Source of the DNA: Hypericibacter terrae
GTDB lineage: Bacteria; Pseudomonadota; Alphaproteobacteria; Dongiales; Dongiaceae
Length of the DNA: 64,000 nt
Assembly: GCF_008728855.1 (NCBI RefSeq)
Contig: NZ_CP042906.1
Span: forward strand, 3,833,570 to 3,897,569
Direction: 5' to 3'
Shown here: piece by piece, positions 1 through 10,538 of the stretch
Layout of the letters: each line of letters begins with the position of its first letter
Position numbering within the stretch: position 1 is the first letter of the stretch
Translations under genes and position numbers: made by a program
Notes under the pieces: generated by a model
Database searches by the model: none
Seen by the model: only the letters and a program-made list of their open reading frames with translations
What the model was told of the DNA's origin: nothing

Positions 1-1130
1 CTGACGCCGACCAGCCGCCCGATCAGGAAGGTGACGCCGGCAGCGGCGAACCCGATCAGCAGCTGGCGGAATCCGGAGAACAGAACGCCGCGCCCCGTGA
101 AGAGGCTCGTGCCCGCGCCGATCGCGAACAAGGCCGCGCCGCTGGCGATCAAGCCAGCCAGCAGCGCCGCCTCCGCGCCGAGAAAGAACAGCCCAAGGAT
201 CGGGAAGACGGCGCCGAAGGCGAACAGGCAGAACGAGGTGCCGGCCGCCGTCCAGGCCGACCCGCCCAGTTCGTCGGGATCGATGCCCAGCTCTTCGCGC
301 ACCAGCGTATCCAGCGCCGTGTCCTTGTTCGCCATCAACTGATCGGCCAGCGCGCGCGCCTGCTTCTCGTCGAGGCCCTTGGCCTGATAGATCAGGATGA
401 TCTCTTCCTTCTCCTCATCGGGCGCCTGTTCCAGCTCGCCGGCCTCGGTGTCGATCTGCTGCTGGTAGAGCTCGCGCGCGCTGTTGACCGACAGCCATTC
501 GCCCATGGCCATGGAACAGGCACCGGCGACAAGGCCGGCGAGACCGGTGATCAGCAGGGTGTGAGAGTCGACGGTGGCGCCCGCCACGCCCATGACCAGG
601 CTCAGATTGGAGACCAGCCCGTCATTGGCGCCCAGCACGGCCGCCCGCAGGGCATTGCCACCGGTCCGATGGCGCCCCTCGATGCGCCCGAGCGTCGAGC
701 CGGGCAGCCCGCCCTTGGGACCGCCCGCGATCGCCGCCAGGATCCGGGCGTGAGAGCGCTCCGCTTGCGGCAGTCCACCGGCGACGGCATCGGGCTGGCT
801 GTCGTAGCTGCCGACATCCGCCCGCTCGAGCCCGCTGATGACCGGCAGCACGAATTCCGGTCCGAAGCGACGCGCCAGCCAGCCCAGGGCCCGGGTGCGC
901 CAGCCGGCACGCAGGGGCCTGATGCGTTTTCCCAGCCCCTCGAGCTTTCGCTCCCAGAACTCGCCATGGGCCTCCTCGACCGCCGACAACCGCCGATAGA
1001 CCTCGGCGATCTTCGGGTCGGGCTCGGCATCGGCCAGCGAGCGGTAGAGCTGGGCGCCATCCACTTCGCCTTGAAGATTGGCGCGATAGCGTCGTTCGGA
1101 GGCGGCGGGTTTCACGGATTGTTCGGTCAT
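1..1130 (-). CDS. mbfA: MbfA-type ferritin-like/VIT fusion iron transporter (3' end cut by window)
   Basis: This reading frame opens with MTEQSVKPAASERRYRANLQ and runs off the left edge with 376 codons visible. Residues about 15-130 form a ferritin/rubrerythrin-like four-helix domain with carboxylate motifs QGEVDGAQLY, EEAHGEFWE and ERSH. From about residue 150 a CCC1/VIT1-type membrane domain follows (VLGANDGLVSNLSLVMGVAG, then GACSMAMGEWLSV), with several hydrophobic helices. The fusion is the architecture of alphaproteobacterial MbfA, an inner-membrane iron exporter, and the role is inferred from that family. Only a few C-terminal residues should be missing. I looked for an Irr/ICE-type palindrome upstream and saw none convincing. 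Confidence 0.85.
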   Translation of the reverse strand, partial: MTEQSVKPAASERRYRANLQGEVDGAQLYRSLADAEPDPKIAEVYRRLSAVEEAHGEFWERKLEGLGKRIRPLRAGWRTRALGWLARRFGPEFVLPVISGLERADVGSYDSQPDAVAGGLPQAERSHARILAAIAGGPKGGLPGSTLGRIEGRHRTGGNALRAAVLGANDGLVSNLSLVMGVAGATVDSHTLLITGLAGLVAGACSMAMGEWLSVNSARELYQQQIDTEAGELEQAPDEEKEEIILIYQAKGLDEKQARALADQLMANKDTALDTLVREELGIDPDELGGSAWTAAGTSFCLFAFGAVFPILGLFFLGAEAALLAGLIASGAALFAIGAGTSLFTGRGVLFSGFRQLLIGFAAAGVTFLIGRLVGV

Positions 1131-1250
1131 GGCGGCAATCTACAACAGGCTGGGCAGTCCCAGAACGCAAAGGCTGGGACTCGCCGGCAGCCTCGGGGGT
1201 CCGGGTTCAAACCCCTGATTGCCCCTAATTCTGCCAATGTTTCTGGGCAT

Positions 1251-1265
1251 TTAACTTATCCTTAA
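1251..1265 (+). promoter_or_regulatory. Perfect CtrA-like box TTAA-N7-TTAA
   Basis: TTAACTTATCCTTAA matches the CtrA consensus exactly. It lies 55 bases before the ATG of the 156-residue hypothetical gene, where a CtrA box would overlap a -35 region. At roughly two-thirds GC such a match is expected far less than once in 64 kb. CtrA binding is inferred. Confidence 0.5.
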
Positions 1266-1319
1266 AAGCGCCCGTGATACGCCTTTCTGAGCGAGTTTCC
1301 CGATAAGGTTCCGAGCCCC

Positions 1320-1790
1320 ATGGCGCAGACAATGTTCGCCCAGATCGCGCGCCAGGCGCTGCCCATCGAGATCAGTGCGGTCTCGGTCAGCGCGGAAGGC
1401 ATCATCGAAGAACGGGGCGAAGACAATCCGGTCGCCTTCCGCTTTGCGTTCCTCGGCCATCGGTTCAGCGGCCAGGCCTTCGCCACGCAGGCAGGCGCCC
1501 GGCTGACGATCGGCGCAGATCTCCTGCCGCTGCCCTACTCGATCGAATCGCGCGAGCGCCGGCAGCGCGCGCTGGCCCTCCTGCAGGCGACCCGCCAGCT
1601 GCCGCACACCCGCCTCATGACCGGCGCCAATATGAGCGTCCGCGCCGTGGGCGAAATTCCGGTCGAACGCCCGCTGACCGCCGGCCGTCTGATCGGCGCC
1701 ACCACCGTCCTGCTGCTGGAACTGATGCCTTATCTGGCGCTGGTGGCCGAGTTCCTGCCGCCCAAGCGGGCGAGCAAGAACGCCGCCTGA
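1320..1790 (+). CDS. Hypothetical protein, 156 aa
   Basis: I do not recognise this family. The product is soluble-looking, without a signal peptide, and mixes beta-rich stretches with a C-terminal hydrophobic run (ATTVLLLELMPYLALVAEFL) that could be an amphipathic or buried helix. A YbjN or secretion-chaperone-like fold is possible but unproven. The gene stands alone, converging on the LysM gene with a 19-base gap. Its most telling feature is the perfect TTAA-N7-TTAA box 55 bases upstream, which suggests cell-cycle (CtrA) control. Coding bias matches its neighbours. Confidence 0.6.
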   Translation: MAQTMFAQIARQALPIEISAVSVSAEGIIEERGEDNPVAFRFAFLGHRFSGQAFATQAGARLTIGADLLPLPYSIESRERRQRALALLQATRQLPHTRLMTGANMSVRAVGEIPVERPLTAGRLIGATTVLLLELMPYLALVAEFLPPKRASKNAA

Positions 1791-1809
1791 AAGCGCGCCG
1801 CCAGCGCCG

Positions 1810-2883
1810 TCAATTGGTGCTGGCTTGCGGCAGCTTGAAGACCTGACCGGGATAGATCAGGTCGGGATTGCGAATCTGTTCCTTGTTCGCTTCGTAGATC
1901 ACCGAATATTGCCAGCCGCTGCCGTAGGTGCGCCGCGCCATCCGCCACAGGCTGTTGCCGGGCTGGACCACGATGCTCCCGGTCGCGGAATCGGCAGCCG
2001 CGAGATCGCCGGGCTTGGCCCGTTCGAACGGCGTCTCGACGCGCGCCGTCACTTTGCTTTCGCCATTCAGCTGATCGGCGCGCAGCGTGTGGAGGCCCGG
2101 CGGCACGGGCAGCTGGGGACGCAGTTCCCAGCGGCCGTCGGCGCCGGCCAGGGCCTGGCCCAGCAACCCATTGTCGAGATAGATCATGACCTGAGCGCCG
2201 GGCTCGGCATGACCGCCGACGATGATGTCGCCGTGATTGTCATAGTCCACGGTGTCGAGCGACAGGGCGCCCATGCGCGGTGCCTGAGCATCGGGCGTGG
2301 CCGTGCCGGAGGGCGCGGTCGACGGCAGTTGCACCACCTGCGTGGCGCTGCCGCCATTGCGCGGCACGATGACGGCGAGGGCCTCGCCCGTGCTGCCGCC
2401 GGTCTGGCCCGCGAGCGTCGTGCCGGGCTGCGGCACGACCGCCACCACCACGTCGTCCGATTCCGTCGCCGGTCCCCCGCCCGGCGGCACTGCCGACAGC
2501 GAGAGCTGATGATTGCCTGGCGCCAGCGGTTTCTCGGGCAGGAACACCCATTCGCCGCGCTCGTCGGCAGTCACCTTGCCCAGCACCTGGCCATTGTCGC
2601 TGATGGTGACCTCCGCGCCCGGCGGCGCGCGGCCGGCGATGACCGTCTCGCCGGTCGGCTTCACCCGGACGACGTCGAAGCTGGGCTTGAGCTCGACGGG
2701 TGCCGGCGTTTCGGTCGTGGCGGTCTCGGTCGCGGTCTCGCCTGCGGGCGCGCTCGCCGTCTGCTCGCTGGAGACGGTCGCCGGCGGCTCGTCGCTGCTC
2801 TGACGGTTGATCGTGAATTGCAGCACCAGCGCCGCCGCCACGACAGCCGCGCCTAGGATCACAATGAGGAGAACGCGGTTCAA
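1810..2883 (-). CDS. LysM domain protein with N-terminal membrane anchor and Ig-like repeats
   Basis: The 357-residue protein starts with an uncleaved-looking anchor (VLLIVILGAAVVAAALVLQF), then a Thr/Ala/Pro-rich linker. Two Ig-like beta modules follow, each with a GxAxPGAxV turn (AGRAPPGAEVTIS near residue 82 and GGHAEPGAQVMIY near 222). A C-terminal LysM module follows (VQPGNSLWRMARRTYGSG ... NPDLIYPGQVFKLP). LysM binds peptidoglycan, so a periplasmic wall-associated role is likely. This anchor-Ig-LysM layout is common in alphaproteobacteria and has no established function. Confidence 0.85.
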   Translation of the reverse strand: MNRVLLIVILGAAVVAAALVLQFTINRQSSDEPPATVSSEQTASAPAGETATETATTETPAPVELKPSFDVVRVKPTGETVIAGRAPPGAEVTISDNGQVLGKVTADERGEWVFLPEKPLAPGNHQLSLSAVPPGGGPATESDDVVVAVVPQPGTTLAGQTGGSTGEALAVIVPRNGGSATQVVQLPSTAPSGTATPDAQAPRMGALSLDTVDYDNHGDIIVGGHAEPGAQVMIYLDNGLLGQALAGADGRWELRPQLPVPPGLHTLRADQLNGESKVTARVETPFERAKPGDLAAADSATGSIVVQPGNSLWRMARRTYGSGWQYSVIYEANKEQIRNPDLIYPGQVFKLPQASTN

Positions 2884-3062
2884 TTCGACTCTCGTAACGG
2901 GCCATCACGGTCGGCGTTTCGCGGCCTGGCGACTCCGCCAGCGCTGACGCCCAAGCGTAACAGCCGAGCGCGGCCCTGTCATGCCGCTGAACCGGAAGGG
3001 TTAACAGCCACAACCCGGCGTGCCTGCGGGGTTTTCGCGACCTCGGCGGCTGGCCGCGGGCC

Positions 3063-4031
3063 TCAATTGCCGGGCTGTGTCGCCTTGGCCGCGTCGTTTC
3101 GAATGGGCGGCAGCGACATCAGATAGTCGGCGATGGCCGTTCGGTCTGCGTCGGTGAGCTTGCTGGTGTTTTCGCTCACCACCTCGCCCATCCCGCTGCC
3201 GACATAATCGAAATTCGGCAGGGCCCCGTCCTTCAGGACACGGACCACCTGCTCCTTCGACCAGCTGCCGATTCCGGTTTGGGGATCGGGCGTGATGTTC
3301 GGCACCTTGCCGCCGCCCGGCGCCGCCGCGGTGCCCGAAAAGGCGAGGCTCCGCTCGAGCCCGCCCAGGAATCCCCGCGGCGTATGGCATTCGGCGCAGT
3401 GACCGAGCGCCTCGGTCAGATAGGCGCCCCGGTTCCAGCTCGCATCGTGGCTGTTGTCCTCCACCCAGGCACCGCCTTCCTGAAAATTCATCAGGCGCCA
3501 GACCCCGAGGAGCGCGCGCCAGCTGAAGGGAAAGCTCAGTTCATGGGGCTTGTTGGCGGTGGGGGCCGTCGGCAGGGAAAGAATATAGGCACGAATCGCC
3601 AGGAGATCGTCGGGATTGGCCTTGGTGTAGGCGGTGTAGGGGAAAGCCGGGTAGTAATAGCTGCCATCGGGCGCGATGCCCTGCTTCAGCGCCCGCAGGA
3701 AATCCGCTTCGGACCAGCGGCCGATGCCGTGGTCCGGATCGGCGCTGATATTGGGCGTATAGAAGCGGCCGAAGGGCGTGTCCAAGGCCACCCCGCCCCC
3801 CAGCGGCGCGCCACCATGCTTCTTGTCGGTGTGGCAGGCATTGCAGCCGCCGGCGGCGAAGAGATAGGCCCCGCGCCCGATCTGCGTCGTGGTGTCGGCA
3901 CTGCTGTCCGCTCGGGCAGGCCCCGAAATCGCCATCAGGCCCAGCCCCAGCAGCGCCAATGCCAGGTAGCGGGCCCGGCCGGCAAAGGCCGCCCGCCGAT
4001 TCAGCCCTTCGCAAGCATTGTTCGGCACCAT
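3063..4031 (-). CDS. Dihaem cytochrome c, periplasmic
   Basis: The product is about 322 residues. The chosen ATG (MVPNNACEGLN) follows a GGAGGG ribosome site, and an in-frame extension of 43 residues upstream looks non-coding. A signal peptide (YLALALLGLGLMAISGPARA) precedes two cytochrome c domains with haem motifs CNACH and CAECH. The first has a distal-type YTPNISADPDHGIG loop and the second a matching VPNITPDPQTGIG. The pair resembles the dihaem subunits of membrane alcohol/sugar dehydrogenases, and such proteins pass electrons in the periplasm. No dehydrogenase gene is adjacent, so the partner is unknown. Confidence 0.85.
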   Translation of the reverse strand: MVPNNACEGLNRRAAFAGRARYLALALLGLGLMAISGPARADSSADTTTQIGRGAYLFAAGGCNACHTDKKHGGAPLGGGVALDTPFGRFYTPNISADPDHGIGRWSEADFLRALKQGIAPDGSYYYPAFPYTAYTKANPDDLLAIRAYILSLPTAPTANKPHELSFPFSWRALLGVWRLMNFQEGGAWVEDNSHDASWNRGAYLTEALGHCAECHTPRGFLGGLERSLAFSGTAAAPGGGKVPNITPDPQTGIGSWSKEQVVRVLKDGALPNFDYVGSGMGEVVSENTSKLTDADRTAIADYLMSLPPIRNDAAKATQPGN

Positions 4032-4255
4032 TACCCTCCAGACCCTTGAATATCCGCCTCGAAAGCGGGGTTTTGCCCCTCGGCCCCCATCATCGGCTAC
4101 CCTTTTTTGGGCGATCGATTCGGGCGGGCAAAATGCCGCCCGGCCCCCGCGCCGCTTCAACTGGCCCTGAAGGCCGGACGGGGCTATGGTCGCCGGCCTT
4201 TGTTACCGGGCGCCGCCGATGTCGCGGCCCCCAACCGATATAACCACCGGAACTC

Positions 4256-4840
4256 ATGACGGCTTCGATCAAATCCCTGTGCGTCTATTGCGGCGCGGCC
4301 GAAGGCCGCGGGCCCGCCTATCGTGACATCGCCCAGCGGCTGGGCCGGCATATCGCGCAGAACGACGTGCGGCTCATCTATGGCGGCGGGCGCGTCGGGC
4401 TGATGGGCGTCGTCGCCGATGCGGTCAAGAGCGCGGGCGGCCAGGTCACCGGCGTGATCCCGAACTTCCTCGAGATCCGCGAGATCGGCAACCGTGAGAT
4501 CGACGAGCTGCGCGTGGTGGACAGCATGCATGCGCGCAAGCAGCTCATGTTCGAGCTCTCTGATGGCTTCTGCATGATGCCGGGCGGATTCGGCACGCTC
4601 GAGGAATTCTTCGAGGTCATCACCTGGCGGCAGCTGGGCCAGCATGACAAGCCGATCGTCGTGCTGAACGAAGGCGGCTATTGGGATCCGCTGCTGCGTC
4701 TGGTCGAGCATGGCCGGCAGGAGGGCTTCATGGCCGATCCGGCGCCGCTCTATTCGGTGGTCGATCGCGTCGACGACGTGATTCCGGCCTTGTCGCGCCA
4801 GCCGGCGCCGACGAAGGTCGGCGCGGTCGGACGGATGTAA
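4256..4840 (+). CDS. LOG-family protein (TIGR00730-type Rossmann fold)
   Basis: The 194-residue protein carries the family signature PGGFGTLEEFFE near residue 103 and an N-terminal Rossmann start (SLCVYCGAAEGRG), with GGGRVGLMG near 44. Members are cytokinin riboside 5'-monophosphate phosphoribohydrolases or, in many bacteria, generic nucleoside monophosphate phosphoribohydrolases. Length is normal and the product is cytosolic. It faces away from the cytochrome gene and is followed by a hairpin and then the glycosyltransferase gene. Confidence 0.88.
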   Translation: MTASIKSLCVYCGAAEGRGPAYRDIAQRLGRHIAQNDVRLIYGGGRVGLMGVVADAVKSAGGQVTGVIPNFLEIREIGNREIDELRVVDSMHARKQLMFELSDGFCMMPGGFGTLEEFFEVITWRQLGQHDKPIVVLNEGGYWDPLLRLVEHGRQEGFMADPAPLYSVVDRVDDVIPALSRQPAPTKVGAVGRM

Positions 4841-4845
4841 GAGGA

Positions 4846-4867
4846 GCCGTCATCGGGGGATGACGGC
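4846..4867 (+). terminator. Hairpin between the LOG and glycosyltransferase genes
   Basis: A perfect 9-bp stem GCCGTCATC/GATGACGGC closes on a GGGG loop just after the LOG stop codon. No T-run follows, so it may attenuate or stabilise the message rather than terminate it. Confidence 0.4.
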
Positions 4868-4910
4868 GGGGGCGCTGGGGGCAAGGCTCGCGCCATAGGG
4901 GGAAAGACGC

Positions 4911-5930
4911 ATGCGGATCCTGGCCTACAGCCATAATTTCGTGCGCGAGGGTGCGCCGATCATTCTGCTGCGCCTGCTGCGCGAGCTGCGCAAGCGTCAC
5001 GACATCCATGTCCTGAAGCTGACCCGCCCGACCGAGCCGCTCGAGGCCGAATTCGAGCGCTACGGCATTCCGCTCAAGGAAGGGGTCAAGCTCAAGGATT
5101 ACGACGTCGCGCTGTTCAACACCGTGACCGCCTCCGGCATCGTGATGCAGACGGCGGGACGCTGCCCGCTGGTCTGGTGGATCCACGAGCCGAAATTCGG
5201 GCTGGGCTACACCAAGATGGCGGATTTCAAGCCCGAGGCCTTCGGCACCGCCGACCGGATCGTGTTCCCGACCCAATGGCAGGCCCAATGGCTCTGGGGC
5301 CGCTACCTCAAGCGCGACAATTGGACGGTGGTGCCCTACGGCATCGGCATGGATCTCTCGCCCCGCCCCTGCCCCTTCGAGAAGAAGCCCGAGCGCTTCT
5401 ATCTCTTGCATCTGGGCCGCATCGACCCGCGCAAGGGGCAGGATCTCAGCGTCCAGGCCCTGGCCCATCTGGGCAATCCCAACATCACGCTGGTGATGCT
5501 GGGCGGGCGCAAGGAGAACGATCCCTTCGCGACGCGGCTGTTCGAGAGCGGCGTCGACATCCTCTATCCGGGCTCGGTGCCCGAAGAGATGGTCGCGGCC
5601 TATATCCAGCATTGCGACGCGATGATCTTTCCCACCCGCGACGATCTGATCACGCTTGCCATCCTTGAGGGGCTCAGCTTCTCCAAATGCGTGCTCGCGA
5701 GCGACTTCGGGCCGATCCCCGAGACCATCATCCAGGGCCGCAGCGGCCTGCTCTCGCCGGTCAACGATTTCCGGGTGCTCGCCGGCAATATCCGCATGAT
5801 CTATGAGGATCGCGAGCTGGCCCAGCGGCTGGGTCAGAGCGGCAATGTGGTCCTGCACCGCAAGCACAGCTTCAAGGCCCATGTCGAGGCGATGGAGCGC
5901 GAGTTGACGCGGGTGGCGCGCGCCGGCTGA
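4911..5930 (+). CDS. Glycosyltransferase, GT-B fold (family 4 type)
   Basis: The 339-residue protein shows the two-lobed GT-B pattern. The N-terminal lobe begins MRILAYSHNFVREGAP. The C-terminal nucleotide-sugar lobe has LLHLGRIDPRKGQDL near residue 164 and the donor-site loop TLAILEGLSFSKCVLASDFG near 245-265. No membrane segment is present. Donor and acceptor cannot be deduced, and no other polysaccharide gene is adjacent. A strong GGGGGAAAG-type leader precedes the ATG. It converges on the RND pump gene. Confidence 0.85.
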   Translation: MRILAYSHNFVREGAPIILLRLLRELRKRHDIHVLKLTRPTEPLEAEFERYGIPLKEGVKLKDYDVALFNTVTASGIVMQTAGRCPLVWWIHEPKFGLGYTKMADFKPEAFGTADRIVFPTQWQAQWLWGRYLKRDNWTVVPYGIGMDLSPRPCPFEKKPERFYLLHLGRIDPRKGQDLSVQALAHLGNPNITLVMLGGRKENDPFATRLFESGVDILYPGSVPEEMVAAYIQHCDAMIFPTRDDLITLAILEGLSFSKCVLASDFGPIPETIIQGRSGLLSPVNDFRVLAGNIRMIYEDRELAQRLGQSGNVVLHRKHSFKAHVEAMERELTRVARAG

Positions 5931-6020
5931 GGGCGGACGTCCCGGGTAGCAGGCCGCTGAGGCCTGGGCCCTCGGGTGCCCCATCCCCTCATGGATCGAC
6001 CGCAACCGAGCCCGTTCGGC

Positions 6021-9000
6021 TCAGTGGCCACCTTCGGCCGGCGCTGGCGCCGGTGCCGAGGCGGGCGCCGGTTTCTCCTTGCGCTTGCCCAGCCCGTGGA
6101 CCCATTCGCGGAAGCGCTGGAACACGACATAGAGACCGGGAATCACGAAGATGCCCAGCACCGAGGCCGCGAGCATGCCGCCGAACACGGCGGTGCCGAC
6201 CGCGCGACGGCTGGCGGCGGCGGCGCCGCTCGCGATGACCAGCGGCACCAGCCCGAGGATGAAGGCGAAGCTCGTCATCATCACCGCGCGGAATCGCAGG
6301 CGCGCGCCGTTGACCGCTGCTTCCGAGATGGCGACGCCCTTGGCGCGCTGCGCCATCGCGAACTCGACGATCAGGATGGCGTTCTTGCTGGCCAGCGCGA
6401 TCAGCACGACGATGCCGATCTGCGCGTAGAGGTCGAGGCTGAGACCCGCCACGATGATCGCGGCCATGGCGCCGGCCAGGCCCACCGTCACCGAGAGCAA
6501 TACCGAGACCGGGATGCTCCAGCTCTCATACAGGGCCACCAGGAACAGATAGGCGAACAAGATCGCCATGCTGAAAACCATGACCGTCTGACCGGCGGCC
6601 TGGCTCTCCTGCAGCGCCGTGCCGGTCCATTCGTAGCCATAGCCCTGCGGCAGGGTGGCGTCCGAGACCTTCTCCATGGCGGTCAGGGCCACGCCTGAAC
6701 TGACACCGGGCGCCGGCGAACCATTGACGGTCACGCTGCGATAGTTGTTGTAGCGAATGATGGCCTGTGGCTGCAGGACCGGATATACGCTCGCCAGGCT
6801 CCGGATGGGCACCATCTGGCCCTGATTGTTGCGGACATAGATGCGCCAGATGTCGTCGACTTTTGCGCGATCGATTCCCTCGGCCTGGATCTTGACCTGC
6901 CAAGTGCGGCCGAAAAGATTGAAGTCGTTGACGTAGTAGCCGCCGAGCGTGGCCTGCAGCGCGTTGAAGATGTCGCTGATCGACACCCCCAGCGTCTGAG
7001 CTTTGTAGCGGTCGATGTTGAGATAGAGCTGGGGCGTGTTGGCGGTGAACGTGCTGAAGACGGCGCTGAGGTTGGGATCCTGATTGCCGGCAACGACAAG
7101 GCCCCGCATCACGGCGGCCAGGTCCTGAGGATCCCGCCCTTCCAGGTCCTGAAGCTGATACTCGAAACCGCCGGTCGAGCCGAGTCCGATGATCGCCGGA
7201 AGGTTGAAGGGGATCACGTTGGCCGCCAGGAACGTGGCGCCCTCCCGCCGGATCGCGGCGATGATCGCCTGGACGCTCTCGTTCTTGGCGGTGCGCTCCT
7301 CAAATGGCTTCAAGGACGCGAACAACATGGCGCTGTTCGACTGATTGAGGCCGGCGAGGAAGCTGTATCCGACGACGCTGGTGACGTCCTCCACCCCCGG
7401 CATCGCCTTCACGACTTCTTCGATATGGGACATTGCCGCGCTGCTGCGGTTGACCGAGGCGCCGTCGGGCAGCTGCAGCTCGACGAAGAACAGACCCTGG
7501 TCCTCCTCAGGCAGGAACCCGGACGGCGTCATCTTCGACAGCGCCACCATGAGGAACGCGGCGCCGCCGACCGCAAGGAGGCTCAGAAGCGCCACGCGAA
7601 CCAGGCGATGAACGACCCACGCATAACCGTCGCGGGTCTTGTCGATGCCGGCCATGATCCACTTGATCGGGCCGCGACGGCGATGCGTCGGCTTCAGCAG
7701 CAGGGCGCAGAGAACCGGGCTCAACGTCAGCGCGTTGATCGCGGAGAACAGCATCGCCACCGAGACCGCGACGGCGAACTGGCTGAAGAGGACGCCGGAG
7801 ATTCCGGGCATGAAACCGACGGGTACGAACACCGACAGCAGCACCATCGTGATCGCGATGATCGGCGCGGTGATCTCGGTCATCGCCTTCTTGGCGGCCT
7901 CCCTCGGGCCCAGCTTCTCCTCTTCCATCAGCCGTTCCACTTCCTCGACCACGACGATGGCGTCATCGACCACGATGCCGATCGCCAGGACGAGCGCGAA
8001 CAGCGTGATCATGTTGGCCGAGAATCCGAGCACCAGCAGAATTGCGAAGGTGCTGACGAGGGAGACCGGAACCGCGATCAGCGGCACCAGGGTCGCGCGC
8101 CAGGATCCGAGGAACAGGAAGACCACGAGCACGACCAGAATAAAGGCCTCGACCAGCGTATGGAGCACCTGGCTGATCGATTCCTTTACGAAGCTCGTCG
8201 TGTCGTAGACGATCTTGTAGTTCACGCCCTCGGGAAACCGCTTCGAGAGCTGCGCAAGGGTCGATTGAACCTTCTCGGCGACGGCGACCGCATTGGAGCC
8301 CGGCGCCTGGTAGATGCCGATGACGGCGGCGGGCTTGCCGTTGAAACGCCCGAAGGAATCCGACGTCGTCGCCCCGAGTTCGACCCGCGCGACGTCGCCG
8401 ACCTTGACCACCGAACCGTCCGGATTGGCGCGCAGGACGATGTTGCTGAATTCGGCTTCGGTGACCAGTCGGCCCTGGGTCTGGATGTTGAGCTGGAACT
8501 GCTGGTCGGCGCCGATCGGCTCCGCGCCGATGCGCCCGACCGCGGCCTGCACGTTCTGGCTCTGGATCGCGCTGATGACGTCGTTGGGCGAGAGGCCGTA
8601 GCTGGTCAGCTTGTCGCTGGAGATCCAGATCCGCATCGAATAATCGAGCGGGCCGAAGATGAACACGTCACCCACGCCGTTGATCCGGGCCAGCACGTCG
8701 ATCAGATTGATCGTGGCATAGTTGCTGAGAAAGAGTGCGTCGAAGTTGTCGTTGGGCGAGTACAGCGAAATGATCTGCAGCAGTGCCGAGGATTTCTTCT
8801 TGATCGTGAGCCCCTGACGCGACACCTCCTGCGGCAGCTTGGACTGGGCAAGGTTCACCCGGTTCTGCACGTTCACCGTGTTGATGTCGGGGTCGGTGCC
8901 GAGAGCGAAGGTGACCGTCAGCGTGTAGCTTCCGTCATTGCCGCTGGTCGACTTCATATAGAGCATCTTGTCGACGCCGTTGACCTTCGATTCGATCGGC

Positions 9001-9191
9001 TGGGCGACGGTCTGCTCGACCACGGCGGCACTGGCGCCGGGATAGGATCCCGTGACCTGAACCTGGGGCGGCACGATGTTCGGGAACTGCGCCACGGGAA
9101 TCGAGGAAATCGCAATCAACCCGGCAATGACCGTGACGATGGCGATGACGAACGCCATCCGGGGGCGGTCGATGAAGATGGCTGACAGCAT
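6021..9191 (-). CDS. RND multidrug efflux transporter (HAE1/AcrB-like)
   Basis: At 1056 residues this is a full-length inner-membrane proton/drug antiporter. TM1 is followed by a porter domain with [19 protein letters not shown]. The proton-relay aspartates lie in TM4 ([17 protein letters not shown], near 405) and the TM10 lysine is present ([15 protein letters not shown]). The C-terminus is Ala/Pro-rich. It lies 8 bases downstream of its adaptor gene, so the two form an operon. No outer-membrane channel gene and no local repressor are present, so a TolC-like protein must come from elsewhere. Substrate is unknown. Confidence 0.95.
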   Translation of the reverse strand: MLSAIFIDRPRMAFVIAIVTVIAGLIAISSIPVAQFPNIVPPQVQVTGSYPGASAAVVEQTVAQPIESKVNGVDKMLYMKSTSGNDGSYTLTVTFALGTDPDINTVNVQNRVNLAQSKLPQEVSRQGLTIKKKSSALLQIISLYSPNDNFDALFLSNYATINLIDVLARINGVGDVFIFGPLDYSMRIWISSDKLTSYGLSPNDVISAIQSQNVQAAVGRIGAEPIGADQQFQLNIQTQGRLVTEAEFSNIVLRANPDGSVVKVGDVARVELGATTSDSFGRFNGKPAAVIGIYQAPGSNAVAVAEKVQSTLAQLSKRFPEGVNYKIVYDTTSFVKESISQVLHTLVEAFILVVLVVFLFLGSWRATLVPLIAVPVSLVSTFAILLVLGFSANMITLFALVLAIGIVVDDAIVVVEEVERLMEEEKLGPREAAKKAMTEITAPIIAITMVLLSVFVPVGFMPGISGVLFSQFAVAVSVAMLFSAINALTLSPVLCALLLKPTHRRRGPIKWIMAGIDKTRDGYAWVVHRLVRVALLSLLAVGGAAFLMVALSKMTPSGFLPEEDQGLFFVELQLPDGASVNRSSAAMSHIEEVVKAMPGVEDVTSVVGYSFLAGLNQSNSAMLFASLKPFEERTAKNESVQAIIAAIRREGATFLAANVIPFNLPAIIGLGSTGGFEYQLQDLEGRDPQDLAAVMRGLVVAGNQDPNLSAVFSTFTANTPQLYLNIDRYKAQTLGVSISDIFNALQATLGGYYVNDFNLFGRTWQVKIQAEGIDRAKVDDIWRIYVRNNQGQMVPIRSLASVYPVLQPQAIIRYNNYRSVTVNGSPAPGVSSGVALTAMEKVSDATLPQGYGYEWTGTALQESQAAGQTVMVFSMAILFAYLFLVALYESWSIPVSVLLSVTVGLAGAMAAIIVAGLSLDLYAQIGIVVLIALASKNAILIVEFAMAQRAKGVAISEAAVNGARLRFRAVMMTSFAFILGLVPLVIASGAAAASRRAVGTAVFGGMLAASVLGIFVIPGLYVVFQRFREWVHGLGKRKEKPAPASAPAPAPAEGGH

Positions 9192-9199
9192 GGCGCTGC

Positions 9200-10360
9200 T
9201 CAGCTCTTGATGGCGGGTTGGACGTCGGTCGGCGTCACGGGCTGTCCGGGCCGCACCTTTTGAATGCCGTCCACCACGATCTTTTCGCCTTCCTTCAACC
9301 CTTCCAGGACCGTGCTCTCGCCGCCAGATCCAGCCTCGATCTTGATTCGCCGCATCTCCGCCTTGTTGTCCGCGTCGATTACAAACACGTAAGCACCGGC
9401 CTGATCGAGCTGGATCGCCGTCTGCGGGATCGACAGCCCCATGCGGCCCTCGCCCGTCTCGACGGCGACGTTGACGAACTGGCCATCCACCAGCACGCCG
9501 TCGGGGTTGTCGAACACGGCGCGGACCAGCACCGTGTCGGTACCCCGGTCCACCTCGACATTGATGAAGTCGATCTTGCCTATGTGGTTGTAATCGGAGT
9601 TGTCGGCGAGCTTGAGCTTCACGGCGATCGCGTCGGTCGCGCCCGGTTCCGGGTGCTGGCGCCGATAGTCGGTCACGATCCGCTGCGCCACCGGAAAGGT
9701 TACATAGATCGGATCCTGGCTGACGATGGTCGCCAATGTGCCGGACTGCGGCGTCAGGTAGCTGCCGACGGTGAACGTCGACTGGCCGATGCGCCCCGAG
9801 ATCGGCGCCTTGATCTCCGTGTAGGCAAAATTGATCTGGGCCTGCTCGAGCGCGGCCTTGGCCTCGAGAATCTGGGATCTGGCCATCGTGTCCTCGGCCT
9901 GGCGCTGATCGAGCGTGGCCTGCGGAATGTTGTTGGTCTTGACCAGCTGCTGCGCGCGCGCCAACTGCACGGCGGTGTTCTTTTGGGCGGCCTCCGCGCT
10001 GTCGAGCTCGGCGGCCTTCTGGTCGAGTTGGGCCTGGTAGGGCGGCTGCTCGATCACGAACAGGAGATCGCCGACGTTGACATGCTGGCCCTCCTGGAAC
10101 AGCCGCTTGTCGAGAAAGCCATTGATCCGAGCCAGCAGGTCGACCTTGTCGATCGCCTGGACGCGTCCGGTGAACCCGGTGCTGGGATTGATGGGTTTGC
10201 TGGTCACCGCCATGACGCCGACGGCCGGCGGCGCGGGGGGCGTTTGCTGAGCCTGCTGCTTCTCGCCGCAGGCGGACACAAGGAGAACCGCCGCGAGTAC
10301 CAGCGAACCGGTCGCCGCCTTGATCCGATATCCTCCGCTCAACCCACGCGCTTCACGCAT
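9200..10360 (-). CDS. RND efflux periplasmic adaptor subunit (lipoprotein)
   Basis: This membrane-fusion protein (about 386 residues) starts with a lipoprotein signal ending LLVSACGEK, then the alpha-hairpin and lipoyl halves ([19 protein letters not shown] ... [13 protein letters not shown]) and a beta-barrel/MP domain. It bridges the RND pump to an outer-membrane channel. I prefer the ATG of MREARG, since a GGGGGT stretch sits about 9 bases before it. A GTG three codons upstream is an alternative. It is the first gene of the pump operon. Confidence 0.92.
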   Translation of the reverse strand: MREARGLSGGYRIKAATGSLVLAAVLLVSACGEKQQAQQTPPAPPAVGVMAVTSKPINPSTGFTGRVQAIDKVDLLARINGFLDKRLFQEGQHVNVGDLLFVIEQPPYQAQLDQKAAELDSAEAAQKNTAVQLARAQQLVKTNNIPQATLDQRQAEDTMARSQILEAKAALEQAQINFAYTEIKAPISGRIGQSTFTVGSYLTPQSGTLATIVSQDPIYVTFPVAQRIVTDYRRQHPEPGATDAIAVKLKLADNSDYNHIGKIDFINVEVDRGTDTVLVRAVFDNPDGVLVDGQFVNVAVETGEGRMGLSIPQTAIQLDQAGAYVFVIDADNKAEMRRIKIEAGSGGESTVLEGLKEGEKIVVDGIQKVRPGQPVTPTDVQPAIKS

Positions 10361-10510
10361 TTTCGGCACCCCCAGACTTTGTATAGCCCTTCTCCGCCCT
10401 TACCGGGCAAACTATCACCTCCCCGCGGTCTTGGCACTCCGGGCCTACCCCGAGGCCGGACACCGCGCCGGGGTAGGGTGGGCTGGCCGTTCGGGAGCCT
10501 GCCCCGGCGC

Positions 10511-10538
10511 TTGCGCGCCCCGATCTCGATGCTATGTT
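10511..10538 (+). promoter_or_regulatory. Possible sigma-70 promoter for icd
   Basis: TTGCGC and TATGTT are separated by 16 bases, about 85 bases before the icd start. The match is moderate and rests on sequence alone. Confidence 0.3.

Noticed and set aside
1195..1225. tRNA T-arm-like GGGTTCAAACCCC
   Set aside because: No acceptor, D-arm or anticodon arm could be folded around it, and there is no 3' CCA context. It lies in the mbfA upstream region by chance.
10260..10375. Local repressor site for the RND pump
   Set aside because: No regulator gene is adjacent and no palindrome of operator quality was seen before the adaptor gene.
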